Of a stretch of 64,000 nucleotides of DNA, positions 58,081 to 64,000 are shown one piece after another. This DNA is from Ampelocalamus luodianensis (Eukaryota; Streptophyta; Magnoliopsida; Poales; Poaceae). The DNA is taken from positions 19,314,626-19,378,625 of the forward strand of contig CM070624.1 in the NCBI GenBank assembly GCA_036346255.1. Reading direction: 5' to 3'. Numbering within the stretch: the stretch's first letter is position 1; the number at the start of each line of letters is the position of its first letter. A model generated the notes under the pieces. The model was not told the origin of the DNA and made no database searches. It was given only the letters and a program-made list of their open reading frames with translations. Both the position numbers and the translations under genes were made by a program.

Positions 58081-59110
58081 CTCCTTTAAGACCATGCACA
58101 ATGTGAGCGATGCCAGATTCGCCACCTCGCTGCCACGTCACACATGTGCTAGATTTGTTTATCTTATACGGTGTTTAGCATATCGTCTCTCCAAAACGGG
58201 ACCTACAACTAAATAAAATATCATATCTTTTTCTCGCACCACACTCCCTCACTATTTCACTTACAAGTAAGCCCATATTCTTTTCTCATAAGCTAGCACT
58301 GGAGCAAGAAGGTACGTCGGTTCCAAAAAAAAGAAGTTAGCACTTGCCTTTGCAATAGTTAGCACCGGTACTTGGAGGTAGTTTTGAAGAATTTTTAAAA
58401 TAATCTATATTTTATTCCTAAATACAGAAAATAATACTCTGTTTTTCAGTAAAAATCATCTATCGCTCCACGGTTGAACGACTTATGCTAATCGCCCAAT
58501 AATCATCTATCGCTCCACGGTGCCTAACAATCAAGTCAATCGGTCGGTCAGCAGCATCTGCAATCATCAAATCCTTGTCCGGTTGTCCCTGCCGTCGCCA
58601 CAATAATTTCTTAACAGCTCTCGTGTTGTCATCCCGACGGCTATGTTGCCATTAAAGCTTGATTGTGAGTGTTCCTGGTCTACGGCTGCTAGAAAGAGTT
58701 CACTCACAAAAAAAAACATAGAAAGAGTATTTGCTTCCTGCATAGTCATCTCACGAAAAAAAGGGAGAAGGAAATTCGCACAAATTAAATATTTATTAGC
58801 ACAGGATGGTAAGACGCAAATTTGGGCCACTTGGCTTTGCCGATTTAAGCTCGGCCCAAACACGAACAATTCTTATCACTCTAATTTGGTCTGGGGTCCT
58901 ATCGGGGCGTACACGTGACATAACCAGCCCAGCGCAGTATCGCGTAGCAAGAAATTTCAAGAAAGCCCACGGCCACTGATTCTTGGATAAAAAATCTTTT
59001 CGACCGTAATCCTCGCCATCCATGCATCTCCTGATCTTCTTCTCGGAGTGATTCGCTCGAACACCTCGTGTGCACTCGCTTGCGCACAGCCCGCGGCCTT
59101 GTCCGATCAA
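58081..59110. other. Intergenic DNA and promoter of the FtsH-like gene
   Basis: A MITE-like start (AAGACCATGCACAATG) lies at about 58088 and a short repeat (ATCATCTATCGCTCCACGGT) occurs at about 58446 and 58501. The last few hundred bases should hold the promoter and leader of the next gene. Confidence 0.35.
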
Positions 59111-59119
59111 ATGGCATAA
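59111..59119 (+). promoter_or_regulatory. Minimal upstream ORF before the FtsH-like start
   Basis: ATGGCATAA encodes Met-Ala-stop and ends six bases before the main ATG at 59126. Reinitiation over so short a distance is usually poor, so leaky scanning or use of the second in-frame ATG at 59147 is plausible. Confidence 0.4.
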
Positions 59120-59125
59120 CAAGCC

Positions 59126-62100
59126 ATGGTCGGAAGAGTGCTTGGCATGGCTTCTTTCTCCCCCTTATCAGCTACCTCCCTCCCGCGTCCTCACGTCTGC
59201 TGCTTCAATAACCCCACTCCCTGTACCCGCTTCGCTGGGAACAATGGCTGTGCAGTGCTTCACGCCGGGCGTTGCACTAGTTTGCGGTTGCGGTGGAGGA
59301 GCCCGGTCCGTGCCAAGGTCAACGAGGTGGACAAGGACAAGGGCGCCGATTTGGGGTTCCGCCCGGACGGGAAGAAGCTGCGACTGCGGCTCCGTCTCCG
59401 GCCGCGGCTGCGCCTGCTGTTGTGGCGGCTCCGGCGGCTTTCTCGGCGGGACCTCGTGGGCGACGCCGCGGCCGCGCTACGGCGGGCCGTCCACCGCATG
59501 CCGCCGGCGGCGGCCGCGCCGGTCGTCCTGGCGGTTCTGCTCCTCGCCGCCCGGCTTGCGCTGCCAAAGAACGCCGCCCGGGAGGTGCCCTACTCGGACC
59601 TCGTGACAGGGCTCCGCGCGGGCGCCGTGGTTGCCGTCGCGTTCGAGGAGGACTCGCGCCGCATCTACTTCAGCAAGGCCGCGGACGACGGCGGCGACGA
59701 CGACCGCGCGCGCGAGGCCGGTAGAGGGGCCGCCGCGGCGAAGTGGCCGTACTACGCGAGGAGGGTGCCGCACGACGAGAGTTTCCTGCTGGGGCTGATG
59801 CGGGAGGGCGGGGTGGACTACCGGTCGGCGCCGCGGCCGGCGGGGAGGCTGCTGGTGGACATGCTGAGCACGCTGCTGACGCTGTGGGTCTCACTGCTGC
59901 CGATGATGTGGTTCATACAGAGGCAGATGTCGGCTGGGGGCAGCGCGGAGAAGCGGCGCCGGTCGAGGAAGCAGAGTGTGGGGTTCGGCGATGTCCAGGG
60001 CGTCGATGAAGCCAAGGAGGAGCTTGTCGAGGTGAACATGGCTTTTCTACTGCCCACCCATGATTGTTTTCTGTGATATTTGGTGAATGTGTGAATATAA
60101 CAATCAGTAGACAATAGACATAGAGTGCAAGAGGAAAGGGCAGAGGCGCAGAGCAGATTAATATTACAAGTCAGCAAAATGTCAATCAAGCATCAAGGGT
60201 GGTATTCAACGCAATTACACATATATCAAATATGCTCAACTTCAAGCCAAATAAACTTTGTTTGACTTATCGTGTGTCATTCTATTGAAAATGCAAATAG
60301 AAAGGGTGAGATTGCTTTTGTTTGCTCTTGCATCATCAGGATGCTTGAATCAAATAATACTTGACTTTAGGCATGTGCAAAAGGCGGTTTCACATTTTGT
60401 GGGAATTTCCTCTGTCATTCATTGTGAGTTTGTGATGCAAACTAAATGCTCTTTTATGCACCCTCTGGCTCAGTAGGACAATTTGAACTAAGTTTTCTCA
60501 TATGAGAGGAAAGGGAACTTCGGAAAATAGGAATGCTAGTATGCTACAATATGATCTGGTCAAAGTTTCATTCAGGGGCATTTGAGCCTGCTTGCCATGT
60601 TGACTTGCTGTTGCTGAATTGCAATGTAGTTCTTCTAGGAAATCATATGTTTGCTCTTTTGTTTTATAAAACTTCATTTGAAGAAAATACCGGGAGTATC
60701 TCTGTAGTACGTCTCCAGATACTATGGTACTGGACGTCTAGGACAAGTGTAGGTTGTTCTGCTGAATGGTTGGTTAATAGTTAGTACTTCTATCTCTCAA
60801 TTCTGTAGTAAGTTTTGAGTGCTGAAGGTTGTTGATACTAGGAATTATATTGCTTTCAACTAATGTCTTGTTTCCAATTCTTTGTAATAGAATTAGTTCT
60901 GTACTACTGTTGGCAGAATATCCAGACAAGACTCATGAACCATTGTACAATATGACAATTTCCTAATGTAGATAGTGAGCTGCTTGCATGGTTCACTGAA
61001 CTACAAGAAGCTGGGAGCGAAATTACCCAGGGGTGTTCTGCTTGTTGGCCCTCCCGGAACTGGGAAGACTCTGCTGGCAAGGGCAGTTGCAGGAGAGGCT
61101 GGAATTCCATTCTTCTCTGTTTCAGCTAGTGAGTTTGTTGAAGTTTTTGTTGGAAGAGGAGCAGCCCGTGTCAGGGATTTGTTCAAGGAAGCCAAAGAAG
61201 CTGCTCCGTCAATCATTTTTATCGATGAACTTGATGCTGTGGGTGGAAGTAGAGGTAGAAGTTTTAATGATGAGAGGGACCAAACCCTAAATCAGGTGTG
61301 ATTTTCGCTCTTCGGCTCTCTTTTATTTCCTTTGTGATATAATATTAACGAATGAAGATTTTATTGCTGTCTCTATAAACAGCTGCTTACTGAAATGGAT
61401 GGTTTTGACTCGGACATGAAAGTTATTGTCATGGCTGCTACTAATAGGCCAAAAGCTCTCGATCCTGCTCTTTGTCGGCCTGGTCGCTTCTCAAGAAAGG
61501 TTTTTGTTGGTGTGCCTGATTTGGAGGGCCGCAGAAAGATTTTGGCTGTTCATCTAAGGGAAGTTCCTTTGGAAGAGGATCCTGACATAATTTGTGATCT
61601 GGTTGCTAATGTAACCCCAGGATTGGTCGGTGCAGATCTAGCAAACATTGTTAACGAGGCTGCTCTACTAGCTGCTCGAAGAGGTGAGTTAAAATCATCT
61701 TATGTCAGATACTTAAAGCTACAGAGCAAGTCAATTGGTTCTTTATGCTTCACATATCATATTAATGTAAATCATTGCTGTATTAAGAAATGCTTTGAGT
61801 TACCAAAGTGCAAAGCTTACGGTTTCATGTTTCATTTTCAGAGGAACAGAACAAGTATTTTATGTTCCATTATTAAAAATTGCTAACCCATTATTTCTCC
61901 TATCAGTGCCTTGACTCCACCATGTTAGAAATTGCCACTGGGAAATCATAATGCCACTTGCATTTCCGTTTTGTCTATTTTTCCATCTTTTGGAAGGAGA
62001 GAGTTTTTATATGGTTAGGTTAATGAAATGTAAGACAATTAGAAAGTTCTGTTATCATGAAATTTCTAAGCGTGATCTGTGATCTGTCTAGGTGGCAATA

Positions 62101-62288
62101 CTGTGGCTCGGGAGGATATTATGGATGCAATTGAGAGGGAGAAATATGGGGTCAATGGTAGACAAGAGAATCCTGATTCTGAAAGGCAAGGCCTTACCAA
62201 ATTGTTTCCATGGTTACCTAAACCTGGAAATAAACCATCAAACCCAGATGATTTTCAAGGACTTATGGGTTATCATACATTAAGCTAA
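59126..62288 (+). CDS. FtsHi-type protein: AAA+ FtsH homologue lacking the protease domain (FTSHi3-like)
   Basis: Four exons, 59126-60031, 60972-61295, 61383-61683 and 62092-62288, all in phase: 575 residues. The N-terminus is Ser/Arg-rich and non-acidic, like a plastid transit peptide; membrane segments lie at about 130-147 and 243-264. The AAA+ module has Walker A GPPGTGKT (328-335), pore motif FVEVFVGRGAARVRDLF, Walker B IIFIDELDAV (383-392) and second region of homology ATNRPKALDPALCRPGRF. After NEAALLAARRGGNT the protein ends in a short basic tail, PWLPKPGN...GYHTLS. The HEAGH zinc site and the whole peptidase domain are absent, so it cannot be an active FtsH protease. Plant FtsHi proteins of this kind act in chloroplast envelope complexes linked to import and plastid development; that role is from family knowledge. 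An alternative start is the ATG at 59147 (MASFSPLSA). Confidence 0.85.
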
Positions 62289-63210
62289 CTGGAATTTTTG
62301 CAAGGTATCCTCAGATTTGAGCCCCTTTTGATGATTATGTCTATCAATCTGTTCCATTTTAGTTTTCTTTAAAGTAGCTTGGCAAATTGATCCCCTTTTA
62401 GCTGAAATTATATCTTCTAAAAGAGCCAAATATATATCATGCCAAACTTCGAGGTTTTATTTATTTGCTGTCCTGTTAAGCCTGCTAAATGACATGCTGA
62501 GCAAAAACATGAAATGGAATAGCAGAAAGCTACAGAAGTTATTGCTTTGTTTGTCTTGAGTACTGAACTTTGGAGGACCTATTCCACTAATGCTTATCTG
62601 TGAAATTCTTAGGTTTTGGATTAAACTTCAATAGATAGAGTTTGTACATTTCAATATTTCATACAACAATAAACTTTCTTATCCTTTCAATGGACTAGTT
62701 TACGTGAGCATATGTGCTTTCAAAGGACCTATGGAAGTATGTGTAGATTACCCATCTTTCTCCCAATAACTTAACCTTACGTGTTTGTTTCATGAAACCC
62801 AACATGGCAGCTTAGAGATTTAAGTTAGGATTTATCTGGCACATTTTTAGGAAAGAATTACTTGTGGTAGGTGTAAGGTCTAGTGGTGAGCCCTGGATGT
62901 TCCCAGGTGTTTCCAGATCCTGCCTAGTGTCAAGTGTATGTTGTAGGCTTGGTTGAGCCGAAGTGAGGAGGGTTTTGAAGTAGGAGTATATTCTCACCTT
63001 AGCACCTAATGCTTTTGAGTGAGTTGGTGTGTTTGATCCTTAGATCATAGGGGTAAGCATCACCAGGAGGATAGCCGGGTGGTGTCAGCTGCTAGGGGAA
63101 AGGGGAGACTATAGATTAGGGAGACGAAAGGGATTGGGACTTAGACTATCATATTTTCATTGCTTAATGCCAACGATTATAATATGCCTCCTTATATAGA
63201 GGGTTCTTCT
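62289..63210. other. 3' flank of the FtsH-like gene
   Basis: The 3' UTR and AT-rich DNA up to the copia LTR. A TCCCAGGTGTTTCCAGATCC stretch with nearby GTGTCAAGTG at about 62900 has no recognised role. No gene is seen. Confidence 0.4.
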
Positions 63211-64000
63211 TGTTAGAATAGGACTCTTGTATTTCCTTATCTGTATATGACAACCCCCTTTGTACTCCCTATATATATTGCCCATTGGGCCTCTTGAATA
63301 GATGAACACATTATTCATAACATGGTATCAGAGCAAGGTTCTAACCTAGCTGTCCTTCCGCTTTCGCTGCCGTCGCCGCCGCCCGTGTTCCCGGTCGTCT
63401 GACGCCAAGCCGAGGCCTTCCCGCGCCGCCACTGGATCTGCCGCCGGAGCTCGCGCCTCTGCCGTGAGCCCGAGAACACCACCGCCGAGCCGAGGCCTTC
63501 CCGCACCGCCATGGATTCGCCGCCGGCCCGCGCCGCTGCGGAGCTCGAAGCCGCCGCCGCCGCTTGACGGGAATCGACGCGAGGCGCCGCCGCCGCTACG
63601 CCGCCGCCGCCGCCTCGCCGCCGGACGGACCGACACCGCCACCGCTGCCGTTGGCGATGCGCCGCCGCCACTCGTTGGCCCGACGCGAGGCCGCCGCCAT
63701 CCGCCCATCTCCGCCGCCCCGACGCCTCGCCGGCCGGCCGCCGCGCTCGGCCGAAGTTGGTTGCCGCCGAGGACCACCCGCCGAGCGCGTCGGCCGCGCG
63801 CCGCCAGCAGCAGCAGGGGAACCCTAGTTCCCGCGCGCACGGCGTCGGCCGACAGGCCTTCGACCTTTTTTTAGCCTGAGCGCCCACGCAGAAAAAAAAG
63901 AGAAAAAAGAAACCGTCGATCTAACCGCCGCGCCATCCAGCGCCGCCTGTTAGACTTCGTTGCCTTGGTCGCCACGCCGTCCAGCGTCGCCTACCGATGG
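63211..64000 (+). mobile_element. 5' portion of a Ty1-copia retrotransposon, running off the window
   Basis: LTR 63211-63322 starts TGTTAGAATAGGACTC and ends ATTCATAACA, directly followed by the primer-binding site TGGTATCAGAGC at 63323-63334, intact here. A very GC-rich leader (Pro/Arg/Ala codon-like, CCGCCG-rich) follows to the window end, as in the intronic copia element at about 29.2-29.6 kb. The LTR start and end motifs match that element, so both belong to one family, in opposite orientations. Coding domains lie beyond the window. Confidence 0.82.

Noticed and set aside
63315..63887. 190-codon minus-strand frame and overlapping plus-strand frames
   Set aside because: They lie in the GC-rich leader of the copia element and show only Arg/Ala/Gly/Pro repeats.
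1..64000. CRISPR arrays, bacterial operons or phage-like systems
   Set aside because: No regularly spaced repeat-spacer structure or prokaryotic gene organisation is present; the window is plant nuclear DNA.

Overview
The window looks like nuclear DNA of a grass, most likely rice (Oryza) or a close relative. Four things suggest this: intron-containing genes with GC-rich 5' exons and AT-rich introns; many Stowaway- and Tourist-like MITEs; Ty1-copia, Ty3-gypsy, hAT and Mutator-type elements nested in each other; and monocot-style protein families. No prokaryotic features are seen. Gene identities rest on recognised motifs and splice logic; no database search was run.

Layout. 1-531 is the 3' end of a PARN-like poly(A) ribonuclease gene (+) with an in-frame stop. 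1226-2689 is an intronless CFIm68/CPSF6-like RNA-binding protein gene (+). 2.7-20.9 kb is gene-poor: a small Mutator-type element (9476-10023), a 4 x 56-bp minisatellite (12358-12581), a LINE remnant (about 13.6-13.9 kb), the apparent 5' end of an unidentified minus-strand gene (about 14.7-15.45 kb), a Tourist-like MITE (17435-17744) and an LTR-like stretch (about 18.4-20.1 kb). 20.98-31.3 kb is a gar2-related gene (+) whose large intron holds a Stowaway MITE and a complete antisense copia element with a perfect 5-bp target duplication. 32105-33098 (-) is a small two-exon gene for a secreted peptide precursor of RGF/GOLVEN/CLEL type, too short to stand out by ORF length. About 34.86-45.5 kb is a nested transposon block: a hAT end split by a second hAT with an 8-bp target duplication, a truncated gypsy element with a 3.09-kb LTR, and a decayed hAT transposase. 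Next come a LAG1/ceramide synthase gene (+, 45881-48172) and, convergent with it, an agmatine deiminase gene (-, 49366-53489). 53.5-59.1 kb is MITE-rich intergenic DNA. 59126-62288 (+) encodes a protease-less FtsH homologue resembling plant FTSHi3. The window ends in the 5' LTR and leader of another copia element (from 63211).

The genes do not form a pathway; they are independent housekeeping or developmental loci separated by transposons. The most notable observations are: the RGF-like peptide gene; four coding exons in three genes (gar2-like, LAG1, agmatine deiminase) that are each exactly one base short at a short same-base run, which could be consensus error or real decay; the hAT-in-hAT-plus-gypsy nesting; and an in-frame 174-bp duplication inside the gar2-like coding exon.
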